64,000 bases of DNA from Brasenia schreberi (taxonomy: Eukaryota > Streptophyta > Magnoliopsida > Nymphaeales > Cabombaceae), in assembly GCA_036023115.1 (NCBI GenBank), contig JAYKKT010000080.1, forward strand, positions 11,587,501 to 11,651,500, given 5' to 3'. A program made the position numbers and the translations under genes. Position 1 is the stretch's first letter, and each line of letters begins with the position of its first letter. This document shows positions 49,164-59,277 of the stretch, one piece after another. The notes beneath the pieces are model-generated. The model saw nothing but the letters and a program-made list of their open reading frames with translations. It did not search any database and was not told the DNA's origin.

Positions 49164-49883
49164 ATGAACTCAAGAATATGTGTGTTAGAATTGACAAAAA
49201 CTGAAAAATTAAATGGTCTGAACTTCCAAACATGGAAGAGAAGAATTCCACTTGCTCTAACACTATAAGGTGTTGAGTAAGTACTAAAAGAAACTGTGAT
49301 TCCGTCACAACCAGACACAAATAAGTAACAAATAGAAATGTATAAAATATTTCTAAAAGATGACACAATAACAAGGACTGTCATGTTGACATATATGAAA
49401 TGAGACAATGTAGTAGAACATGTAAATCACATGTTAGTAATGGCCAGAGGCCTAGTTGTGACAAAGTCAGTAATCCCAAAACCGATACAAATATCAACAA
49501 TTTTGAACAGTCTACCCCCATCATAAAACATGGTCACCACTGCCCTCAGGTTCGGGCCAGAAATTAACCTTTCTCAGTTGCCTCTGAAACTAGCAATAGA
49601 GGAAGAACACATAAAGAAGAACAAGAAAGAAAAATTGTTATTGGTACAAGATGAGATAGGGTCTAGCTCCAAACCCAACCAAAAGAAAAATAAACCAAAT
49701 AAAAGGTTTGGCAAGAATAACAAAAAGGGCGGTCAACATTTTAAGAAAATGAAGGAAACCGCTTCTCGGGTCAAGTGTTTCAGATGTGGAAATATAAGAT
49801 ATTATAAGAGGGATTACCGCAACAGGAAAAGTGGAGGAAACAACTCACAACGCAGACAATCAAAGAAGCAGGATATCATCTGA
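49164..49883 (+). pseudogene. Copia gag with broken zinc knuckle
   Basis: Starts MNSRICVLELTKTEKLNGLN, then FQTWKRR, the copia gag N-terminus. It is interrupted by stops after about 35 codons and re-opens at 49530. The knuckle near 49775 reads CFRCGNIRYYKRDY: the expected His and the last Cys of CX2CX4HX4C are both Tyr, so it should not bind zinc. Lys/Asn-rich flanks (NQKKNKPNKRFGKNNKKGG) are usual for this domain. Confidence 0.8.
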
Positions 49884-50140
49884 ATGATATCAGAATGTAT
49901 GTATATGGACCGATGGATCGACTTTGAAGCTACCAGACATATCTCAAAGACTAAGGAAGGGGGAATGGATCTAAAGGAATACAAACCAGAAGAACATCGG
50001 GCGTACATGGGAAACAACATTTTCTCATATGTTTTGGGTACTAGGTCCTTTAGAATCTTTGTACAAGGCAAACCGATTGTATTGACTAATGTATTAATTG
50101 TGTCATCAATAAGGCGCAATCTAGTATCGGCCCTACCTTA
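49884..50140 (+). pseudogene. Copia aspartic protease region
   Basis: WIDFEATRHISKTKE stands where copia proteases have a DSGAT(R/T)HI active site. The catalytic DSG is now DFE, so it is inactive. It continues GNNIFSYVLGTRSFRI and LTNVLIVSSIRRNLVSA, the typical copia VLYVPxxxxNLLS segment. Confidence 0.8.
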
Positions 50141-50260
50141 GTAAAGAAAGGTTTTGAGGTCAGGTTTATTCTTGGTAAGGTGACTGTGGGAAAACATGAG
50201 AGAATATTATTCTCTAAGGAGTTTGATGTAGAACATGGATTATTTAAATTAAATGATAAT

Positions 50261-50745
50261 TGTAAACACCCTAAATAAATTTTATAAAAACACTCTCAAT
50301 TTCAAAAATTTGCTTGTTTTGGACCCCTACTTTGAATCAAATTTTTTTCATAAAATCCTCAAATGAAGTTTTCGAAATTCTCAAATCAAGGAAGAGCTTC
50401 ATGCAAACATGACTCGAGCATACAAGGACACCTGGGCCAAGCTTGACTCAATGGGCTCGAAGAAGGGCACAAGTCCGCACCAAGTATTTAAGATCGTGGG
50501 TTGCACTAGGCTCATTCGGCTGCACCAAAGAAAGGCTAGGGTCAATCCGAGGATACCCCAGCCTATAAACCAAATCAAGTTATATCAAGCAAAGTAAGGA
50601 GTCATGGGACGAGCCATGAAGGAGTTTGATCAAAGCACTACATCAAGCCTAGCCGAGTGCATTAGAAGGCACCTAGGCCCAACCGACCATGCCTAGGTTA
50701 ACTTGAGCCAAGAACCAACCCACATGGGGCTGATCTAGTCTTGAC
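50261..50745 (+). mobile_element. LTR fragment (TGTAAACACCC family) inserted in copia pol
   Basis: Copia coding sequence stops after ...FKLNDN at 50260 and resumes near 50765 (EENENPSTYIDCAFNIDVNV). The intervening block starts TGTAAACACCC like 39523 and 40132 and has similar wording (AAATTTTATAAAAAC, GCCAAGCTTGACTC, CACTACATCAAGCC). The right end is uncertain and no duplication was found, so the fragment is probably 3'-truncated. Confidence 0.65.
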
Positions 50746-50764
50746 TAAAGGAACGCTCGCACAA

Positions 50765-51878
50765 GAAGTTGAGGAAAATGAAAATCCTTCTACTTATATT
50801 GATTGTGCCTTTAATATTGATGTAAATGTGTGGCATAAATGCCTTGGGCATATAAGTTTGAAAAAGTTGAGGAAATTATCCAACTTTGACTTACTTTCTA
50901 GATTTGAGAAAAATACTTTCAACAAGTGTGAAGCTTGTATACAAGGAAAAATGACAAGAAATATTTTTTCCAAAGAGTCAACAATGGCAACAACCTTGTT
51001 GGAGGTCATTTATACGGATTTATGTGGATCATTTAGAGTAAGGTAACATCGTGGAAACTTTTATTTTATAACCTTTATCGATGATTACTCGAGATATACA
51101 TATTTATATCTTTTGACACATAAATTTGAGGCACTAAAAGCTTTTAAAGAATATAAGAAAAAAGTAGAAAACCAACTGGGTTATTCAATCAAAGTCTTAA
51201 GATCAGGTAGAGGGGATGAATATATAAAATACACTACTCAGGACACCTCAACAAAATAGTGTAACTGAAAGATACAATATAACCTTGCTAAATATGATAA
51301 GGTCAATGTTGATTGATGCCTCTCTACCAAGGATATTTTGGGGAGAAGTAATAAGTACAGTGGTATATATACTCAATAGAGTACCATGTAAAGTTGTATT
51401 CACTGCACCATATGAGATGTGGTTTAGAAGAAAACCCAACATAAGTCATCTCAAGAGGTGGGGATCTATTGCACATGTAAAGATCCTTGATCGGTTTAGA
51501 GATAAACTAGACAGTAGGTGCTTGAGATGTATATTCATTGGATATCCTAAAGGTTTAAAGGGATATCGGTTTTATCATAAGGATCATGAACTAATTGAAA
51601 GCAGAGATGTTGAATTCTTAGAAAACACTAAGAATGATATCTTGGAAAATAATGATGAGTATACTGATAATCAAGTAGACTTATATCAATCATCATTAGA
51701 ACCCATAGAAGATCTTCTTGAAACAACCGAAACCTTAAGTAGACATAAAAGGCCTAGGACCACTCCGTCCTACTTAAAGGATTATCACACTTATCTTACA
51801 GAAGAAGTATGTAATTCAGTGAATTTAGATGAGTTGATTGATAACTTGACTTATCAACAAGCTATGAACTCATCATAA
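50765..51878 (+). pseudogene. Copia GAG-pre-integrase and integrase
   Basis: VWHKCLGHISLKKLRKLSNF and KCEACIQGKMTR form the His/Cys zinc-binding integrase head. TDLCGSFRV and FIDDYSRYTYLYLL carry the first integrase Asp residues. After stops near 51240-51270 comes LIDASLPRIFWGEVISTVVY, then CIFIGYPKGLKGYRFY. Several stops and frame changes make it non-functional. Confidence 0.88.
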
Positions 51879-51899
51879 GTAACAAATTGAGAAAAGGCT

Positions 51900-52600
51900 A
51901 TGAATGAGGAAATTGAATCCATTAAGAAAAACCAAGTTTGAGAATTGGCTGATTTACAAAAAAGAAGGAAAGCTATAGGTTGTAAATGGGTTCTGAAAAA
52001 AAATACAAGGTTGATGGTTCAATAGAAAAGTTTAAAGCGAGGTTGGTTGCAAAGGGTTTTTCGCAAAAAGAGGGAATAGATTATGTTGAGACATATTCTC
52101 TAATTACAAAATTTGCATCCATAAGGATAATCCTAACAATATCTTTATATTATGATTTGGACTTATATTATTTAGATATAAAGACAATATTTCTAAACGA
52201 AGATTTAGATGAAATCATATACATACAACAGCTCGAAGGATTTATAGTTGAAGGCCAAGAAGATAAAGTATATAGGTTGAGAAAATCCTTATATGGCCTA
52301 AAACGGTCACCTCGTAAATGGTATTTGACCTTTCAAAACGTCATTATAGAACTTGGGTTTATGGCTAATAAATCTGATCACTGTGTATATGTCTGGAATA
52401 GTGGGAGCCACTTTGTCATCCTATCATTATATATAAATGACATATTGTTTACTGAAAATAACAATGAGATGATTGTCAAAACCAAGTCATGGTTAAACTT
52501 ATGGTTCGAAATGAATGATATGGGGGAAGCATCCTATATCCTGGGTATAAAAATCTCTTGAGATAGAGAATCTAAACTCTTATGCATGAGTTAGGAGAGA
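51900..52600 (+). pseudogene. Copia reverse transcriptase
   Basis: GCKWVLKKNTR/KYKVDGSIEKFKARLVAKGF, LYYLDIKTIFLNEDLDEIIY (normally LDVKTAFLNG) and LRKSLYGLKRSPRKWY. The catalytic YVDD is changed to YIND (SLYINDILF). A frame change lies near 51990 and a stop near 52559. Confidence 0.88.
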
Positions 52601-53310
52601 TATATTGATTATATCCTCAAAAAGTTCAAAATGGGTGAATGCAAGTCTGTTGTTACACTTGTAAAAGGGGTTAAACTAATCAAAGATGATTGTCCCGGTG
52701 AAGGAGACGATAAACCTAATGTTCCTTATGCACAAGTTATGTACAAGACCTGATATCAACTTTATTGTTGATCTTATAAGTAGATATCAAAGTAATCCTG
52801 GTTGACAGCATTGGATAGCTGTAAAAATGATTTTAAGATATCTGAAAGGAACAAGAGCCTTGAAACTGTGTTTTCAAGCAGATGAACTGAAAGTGGTAGG
52901 ATACTCAGATGCTGACTTTGCTGGAAGCAAAGATGACAACAAATCTACCTCAAGTTAAATATTCTTATTTGGAGGTGTTGTTGTTTCTTGGACATGTAAG
53001 AAACATGGCTGTGAAGTATTGAATACACAGGAAGTTGAGTATGTGGCTTGCTGTATGGCTGAAATGAGTACTGTCTGGATAAGCCACTTCATACGTGATT
53101 TGAAGTTGGAAATAACTGACGAGTCAATTGTCATTTATTGTGATAACAACGCAATAATTACTCTTATCAAGGGTGGAGCTGATTGCTCAAAAATCAAACA
53201 TATAATGGTGAAATACCACTATGTTCATGTTATGGTTATGAGAAAGGAAATATCCATCTCATACATGCCAACAAATGATATCTTCACAGTACTCATTTCA
53301 GATGAACTGA
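52600..53310 (+). pseudogene. Copia RNase H
   Basis: GYSDADFAGSKDDNKSTSS, EVEYVACCMAEMSTVWISHF and VIYCDNNAIITLIKGG retain family motifs but are split by stops and a deletion of about 25 codons around 52735. The frame then runs through SYMPTNDIF straight into truncated 3' LTR sequence, showing where internal end and U3 were lost. Confidence 0.85.
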
Positions 53311-53539
53311 GAAAAGGAGGAGCTTGCACTACTCTATAAATACATAGCAGTGCATACAGTTATAGACGCTGAAAAATACAGATACAGACACACTTTCCCT
53401 AGAAAAAATCCGCTATGAGGAAACCTCAAACCGAAACCAAGATCACATTTATCTTCCGCTGCAGGCATACCTAGAAGAGCTCGACGGCAACGAACCTTAC
53501 GCTCGGAGAAAGCCGGAATCAGGTAAGCAAATCTCATCA
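53311..53539 (+). repeat. 3' LTR of nested copia, U3-truncated
   Basis: 229 bp corresponding to the right half of 47754-48159, ending CTCATCA before TACAT. Confidence 0.85.
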
Positions 53540-53829
53540 TACATATTACATGAAAGCTCTCGTGAGCCCTTTTTAGTGGTGCTATTTTCTTGACCAATGT
53601 CAGCGTTTGTGTTCTAGAGCACCTCGATTTTCATGCAGCTGTTGGTGAGACATGGTTCAGACACACAATTAGGTTATGGTAGACCTTACCGTCTCTGAGA
53701 AGAAGATCTGAGTTCAATTGTAGCTACGTAGGCATGGGTTGTCGAGTTGGAGGCTCACTTTGTGACATTGTAGTATCGAGGCAATGTCATCCCAGTTCAA
53801 CGCATAGTATCCTTTTAAGAATGGTCTCA

Positions 53830-54060
53830 AAGTCCTTAAAGCAAAGAGATTTTTGAGGAACTCGTGATAGTAAAGTTCTAGAGAACTCTATTTCGAACTT
53901 GAAAAAATACTTCAAAGTTGCTAAGATCCCAAAGGCAGACTAGTTGTTTACCGCATCTCTTTATCTTGGTAGAGATGTAAAACTGTGGTGATACGTGAAG
54001 AACTAGGTCCCAGACTAGTCACATCTTGACCAGATTTGGAAGAGGATCTTCATCAGCAAA
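53830..54060 (+). pseudogene. Ty3/gypsy gag remnant
   Basis: One frame reads NLKKYFKVAKIPKAD, stop, then LFTASLYLGRDVKLWWYVKN, which matches the retrotransposon gag AxxYLxGxAxxWW core. Stops are frequent. Confidence 0.7.
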
Positions 54061-54317
54061 TCATGCTGAAATTCACAAGCTGACAAGTATGTTAAAATCT
54101 GCTTGAGTTGAGGCATACAGATAGTGTGAGAAAATATGTATGTCAGTTTAGCATATCTCTCTCAGATATATGTGATATGGTAAAGAAGGACAAACTATTT
54201 TAGTTTGTAGGGTTTACAACATTGGGTGTAGATGAAGATGTATTGATATCAACTACTAGTTGTGTATATATGCATTTATGGCATTTGTTGACATCCTGAT
54301 AGACTTATGGGGTTCTC

Positions 54318-54850
54318 AATGGGGATGTTTATGGGATGGTGGTCCCTCGCTCCTCTTAGGGACTTGTGTTTAATTGGGTAAATTTGAGGATTGAAAATAG
54401 CATGACCCCGCCCCACGAACCCATTCTTGACTCCTTAATTTCTTTAGTACCGTGTTGCACTAGATAAGAATAGGAAGATGAATGCATGTTATGAAAATGG
54501 ACGCTTTCTTTGTGCTTGACAAGTAATCATGCTCAACTTCATATGGTATACTATAAGTTTTGTAGACTCATATGAATAGTTTGATTACCTTAATATGGTA
54601 TAACTATAATGACCACTTTAATGTGGTATGATTATTTGGAAGTATAGTATCTTTTCTTAAAATTATATTTTAATCAGTTCATGAAGCTCAAATATATGAA
54701 GCTTTATCAAGTTGAGTTTGAGTTGGGCTTTGACTAGTTGTTTGTAGGCACGGGGTCCATAGGGACTCGAGGGAGATGTGGGGTGGAGATGGGGATGGGG
54801 ACGGGGACCATGATCTCCAACCTCGCCCTACTCCATGAACATTCCTAGTT
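54318..54850. mobile_element. Possible degenerate hAT-like MITE inside the gypsy element
   Basis: Starts GGGGATGTTTATGGGATGG and ends near CTCCATGAACATTCC, an imperfect inverted pair, with GGGGATGGGGACGGGGA near 54789. Such G-rich termini are seen in some plant hAT MITEs. Boundaries and target duplication could not be fixed. Confidence 0.35.
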
Positions 54851-55299
54851 CTCGATGAGAGAAGAATGACACCACAAATTTGAAGAAAGATGAGCAAGAA
54901 CTTTAAGGTGATGATGATCCGACTGTAGGTCTTGCAGTAGATGGAGGCTCTAATTGAACGTGTTAGATGGAGGTGTATGACAGGCTTCAATTTTTTGCCT
55001 TGATAGGAGACTCATGCAATTAACTTGGAGAAAAAGATATAGACCCCATATGAGAGCTCTAGAGGTTGTTGCTATATTTGTAGTACTGTACGAGAGATTG
55101 TTCAAAGGGCAAGAACATGAGCACTCTACGAGTCGAGAAAGAAGATGAACACTCTACTAATCGAGGAAGAAGATGAGCACTCTACTAGTTGAGGATTATG
55201 TATGATTGAGTATTCAGGATGAGACTAGACCAAGCATTCTTGAGAATTTTGTGAGAGCTTCACCTTTCAATTATTGAACATATTGTAAGCAGAGATGTC

Positions 55300-55620
55300 G
55301 TTGCATTCAAGGTTAATGTACATGGAGATGCACATCAACGAGTGTGTGGTACATGCTTTGGTAGATAGCAACTTCGCACATTCGATTATATCATTAACTT
55401 GTACGAAGGCACTGCGCATATGACTCATTGCCCTCGAGAGTAGATTGAAGATGGTGAGCGCTCAAGCATAGAGGATGACAGGAGTTGCCAAGTTAGTTCA
55501 TATGTATATTGGTTCTTGGAGACCTTGGATTTTATCATGACTTACTTGAACAACTATCATATTTTTCTTGGGTGCGATTTCTTAAGACATGCACATGCTA
55601 TGATAAAACTACATCTTGGA
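55300..55620 (+). pseudogene. Ty3/gypsy protease region
   Basis: INECVVHALVDSNFAHSIIS matches the xALVDSGAxxxFIS active-site segment of gypsy proteases (Gly changed to Asn). It is followed in another frame by LDFIMTYLNNYHIFLGCDFL, the conserved LxxYDVILGMDWL segment. Confidence 0.75.
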
Positions 55621-55865
55621 GGTCTTGTACTCACTAATAAGACCTAACCTAGGTTTGTAGATAGATGTCAAAAGATCAAAGAGAGTCCTAGAGAGGATGA
55701 GTGCTATTACTACCATATCTTTCTTAGCTGTGATTTCCTAAGACAAGCACAAGCTACGGTAATACTATATCTTGGAGGTCTTGTACTCACTAATAAGGCC
55801 TAACTTGGGTTGGTAGATGGATGTCAAAAGATCAAGGAGAGTCCTAGAGAGGATGATTGCAATGT
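55558..55865 (+). repeat. 156-bp tandem duplication in gypsy protease region
   Basis: Unit 1 runs 55558-55713 and unit 2 runs 55714 to about 55865. Both begin CATAT(T/C)TTTCTT and share the blocks ATCTTGGAGGTCTTGTACTC and GAGAGTCCTAGAGAGGATGA. Substitutions separate the two units, so the duplication is not recent. Confidence 0.85.
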
Positions 55866-56322
55866 ACTTATCAGCTTTTGAGTCGGAGGATGGAGTGACT
55901 AAAGATAAACTTTTAGAGGAGGTAGTTGAGTGAGAGAAGATGCATTGAGTGATGATCGTGTGATGCCAATTGCAGTTAGAAGATGGAGACACCAAGGATT
56001 TTAGTTGATGCAGATTGTAGTTTAGGAGTCGGGGACATTGATGATTTTGTTGGTGAGTTGCATGTTATGAGAACGTGGTTGAGATAAAGATGACAACCTA
56101 CAATATCTTTTGATGTGGTCTTAGGAGAATGAGGGAGGAACTCTTGTATAGTTTGTAGTGAGGTGAGACGAAGACCACTCATACAGCGGGGAATAGGTGT
56201 CACTGAATAGATTTACTTACACAGGAAACTATGTGGACATAGAGTTATAGATTACGAGCGTGGAGCACATGAACGACATTCAGTGACCTCATGGATGAGG
56301 TTGAGTTTTAACAATGAAGAAT

Positions 56323-56855
56323 TGTCACATAATATTAACTTGGTGTTGATAGCTTCCACACGTGATTTATATAGTGCGTGAATTAAGAGTTGGAGCCACT
56401 ATACTTGAATTGCATTTGATTTGGTTAAGAGTCGTCTGGATCTTTATTTCGGTCTATTTAGAATCATTTGAGTTGTAATTTGAGTAGTGGATTTAGATTT
56501 GGATCCTGGAATTGACATTTGTGTCATTTGTCACATTTGATGTGTTTGTGTTAAGTATCTTTTAGTTATTAGTGTCGTGTCACAATATCATTTGATTAGG
56601 TCTTTTCTATATTTTGGCCCTAAACAATATAAGGGTGGTAATGCTTGCTGTAGGGAGGATTTTCTATGTAATTCACATTTGATTTTTCTCTACTTTTCAT
56701 TGAGATTGAGAGAACTTATCTTTAGAAAGAAGCTTGATTGTTGTGCATGTGTTTGAGTGTTTCACATAGTTGTTCAACCAGCGATCAGACAATGCTACGC
56801 GAACTTAACATCCCTTTCACATGTTTTTTTGTTTGTCGGAGTCTATCTTGTGACA
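56323..56855 (+). repeat. 3' LTR of the Ty3/gypsy element
   Basis: 533 bp, begins TGTCACATAATATT and ends CTTGTGACA, then GGCTC. See the 5' LTR at 46346. Confidence 0.88.
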
Positions 56856-56860
56856 GGCTC

Positions 56861-57400
56861 TAAAAAATTAGCTTCCACCCAAAAAAATTGTGTGCTATTC
56901 ATCTTACTCTAATGAATTTTTACTAAATACAATTCACTCGTTTTTTCAATGTATACTTTACCTTGAGAGAAGTATTTCTACCATATTTGTCACACTAATT
57001 TCACAAAATATTTCCTATCAATATTTTGCTACAATCATATTTTACTCCCACGAACAACACCTTAAATTCTACCTCGCCTTAACATAAATAATCATAGATT
57101 CGATTTTATAAAAAAAAAAAAAATCGATTGATGTTAATTTGCACCAATTTTTTTAAGAAAACTATGCATTAATTTGAAATTAGTAATTTAAAATATACCA
57201 AAAAGAAAATGTACAATAATACCGACAATAGCTCACCTAGTAGGGGATCGAAGGTCGTGGGTTTGATGCCCAAGTCATATATATATATATATATATATAT
57301 ATAACATTCAACTAGAGCTCATGCGTTAGAGGACTTTTCTAAAACCACAACAAAAAAGGTTATGATTGTACATTATGATTTAGAAAAGCACAATTTCCTT
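56861..57400. other. Intergenic with a SINE-like head and a (TA)n run
   Basis: At 57226-57275 (+) there is ACAATAGCTCACCTAGTAGG, then GGGTTTGATGCCC, a short tRNA-like copy. (TA)n follows at 57281-57302. No gene. Confidence 0.5.
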
Positions 57401-57659
57401 CTAGATTTTACATTATTGCGTTTAAGTGAGTTTAATACAATTGATGGCTATTGGCAAATTTATAATTTTCAAGAAGGTGGGTTTTCCTAGAATAGAAAAA
57501 GAAATATTCTCTTGATTCGTGTCCGTAGACGCGTTGGACACGAACGTAAGATATCCGACAACAAGAGAAAAACATTCGGAAAAGGTTCAAAATTAGTTGA
57601 TGAATGGGAGAGGGCACTGGGACGAGGGAGTCTTTTCAACCGGAGAATTATTAAATTAA

Positions 57660-57907
57660 AAGAAGAAATCTCTGCCTCTCTGTCTCTCTCCTCTGGCTTT
57701 CTTTCTTTCTCTGACTCTCTCTCTAAGGAAGACGAGCGGGAGGAAGAGGAAGAGGAAGAAGAAGAAGGGGGAAAGGGGGGCTGCATGCTGAAAGATTGAG
57801 AAGAAACGGGCAGCTGTTTTGGGAACGAAAGAATCTCGATTACCCATTTCATTAGATAATTTTATTTAGACTTGCATCTGGCGGGAGGAAGGATTCCATT
57901 CCTTGAG
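57660..57907 (+). other. Probable 5'UTR exon of the RING-H2 gene
   Basis: Pyrimidine-rich TCTCTCTGTCTCTCTC sequence followed by GA-rich GAGGAAGAGGAAGAG sequence, as often found at plant 5' leaders. It ends CCTTGAG followed by GTACGTCTATC, a plausible 5' splice site, about 1.4 kb before the coding exon. The transcription start is not visible and the left edge is a guess. Confidence 0.45.
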
Positions 57908-59277
57908 GTACGTCTATCTCTCTATTTTTCTTCAATTTCTTTAGAATTGATTTGGTGTAATATTCTCATTCGAATTGGGTCTTCATTGTGCTTCGATTGC
58001 CCGCCAAAATAACCTATTCTAGTCGCTGTTTGTCTTTTCTCCGCGCTTTTCTCTCCCAAATTCTTGTTGCATTCTTTGTCTCAACTTTATATTGCTTAGG
58101 GGTCGATGTTTTTCTGCCTCCTCGTATGTAGGATTTGTTGATTGGTAACCGATATTAGACATATAGTGTGGTTTCTTTTGTTATGGGGTTTGAATTTGGG
58201 ATTGTTTTTTGTAACGGAAGTGAGGCAATGGCCTTTTCATCTTCAAATTTCTTTGCCTATGCGGTCTCTTTTCTTCATTTTCTTAGAAATTGGAGATTCT
58301 AGGTGTTTTAGCTGGAATTCACCGCCACTCGCTTCATCTTATTGAGATTCTTATTCTTTTCTCGTGACAAGCTCTTGTATTCCTCTCGTTTTTTTTCCTT
58401 TCTGTCGGCGTTTTTTTCCTCCGGACGAGGCTTTTTTATGGCGATTTTGGTCATCTCTGAAGGATGTTTCATCTCCCCTCCCTCCCTCTCTCTTTCCCCA
58501 ATTTGTGACCTTTTTTTTTTCTTCTGCGATTGGAACTATAGGGGTATCTGTGTCTTGTTGACAAGTTACTATAAGGACCTGAATAATGCTCGATTGAATG
58601 AATTTATCATTTTGCTCTAACCGACTCAGGCGTCCAAATAATCCGGTGTCCTGTTTTGGTTTGATCATTAGAGATTCACGGGGGAGTGGTGCATACTGCA
58701 GTTTCCATCATACGTGGGTAGCCATCTTTGATACAAAAACGAGCAGAGAAAGAAATCCTGCTATAATTTGATCATCATGAACATAAATTGTTTGAATGCT
58801 AAACTTTGGAAGTATTTATTCGAGTCATGTAATACATGGTGTCAAAATTTAAAGGTTTTCGCAAGTATATTAGCATTGCACCTGCTATGTGACTCCGGTT
58901 ATGATTTCTCGTCTCCCCTTTAGATAGCATAGCATGTTGGGTGAACGTTTTTCAGTTCTCTGTTCTATTTTGGATTCTCTTAATTTTTCCCTCTCATTTG
59001 GTGACTATATGTAGGATTCTATCACTTGCTTACCTTATGATTCTCCTTTTCAGGTCTATCTACACAGTGTTTATCTCCCCCCCCCAGTTTATCGTGAAAT
59101 TTAAAGGGAATTTGGGCCTCCTAAGTTTTAATGCGTTACTCAGAGTAGCTAGTCATATCAGGTGTCACAAAAAATACAAATTGGAAACAAACCGCTGATT
59201 GTCTTGTAGAAGCTGCAGAGAGGACTTGAAAACTCGATATTCATATTGGTTTTGTGTCATGCTTCTTTTGCTATTCC

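Larger units (their letters stand above)
47754..53539 (+). mobile_element. Ty1/copia retrotransposon nested in the gypsy element
   Basis: Bounded by an exact 5-bp duplication TACAT (47749-47753 and 53540-53544). It has a 5' LTR at 47754-48159 with CTATAAATAC TATA motif, then a primer site TGGTATCAGGGCC at 48162. The polyprotein then runs in copia order: gag, zinc knuckle, protease, GAG-pre-integrase, integrase, RT, RNase H. The 3' LTR (from about 53311) lacks its U3 part and is joined directly to the RNase H region. A foreign LTR fragment of about 480 bp sits in pol at 50261. There are many stops. It is the same family as the fragments at 36150-37287. Confidence 0.9.
46346..56855 (+). mobile_element. 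Decayed Ty3/gypsy retrotransposon, host of a nested copia
   Basis: LTRs at 46346-46869 and 56323-56855 are collinear, start TGTCACA, end TGTGACA, and are flanked by GGCTT (46341-46345) and GGCTC (56856-56860). After the 5' LTR comes TGGTATAGAGTATG, a slightly altered initiator-Met tRNA primer site. Gag remains follow near 53830-54060 (SNLKKYFKVAKIPKAD, then LYLGRDVKLWWY), and the protease region at 55330-55620 (ALVDSNFAHSIIS, then YHIFLGCDFLRHA). Reverse transcriptase, RNase H and integrase are absent. A copia element (47754-53539) splits the region between leader and gag. It cannot transpose. Confidence 0.85.

Noticed and set aside
57487..57852. Ser/Glu-rich frames near 57.5-57.8 kb on both strands
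   Set aside because: Low-complexity CT/GA leader sequence of the RING-H2 gene.
59254..59277. Start of the RING-H2 protein at 59254
   Set aside because: The codon is GTG. The first ATG in frame is at 59278, and no conserved motif lies in the eight extra residues.
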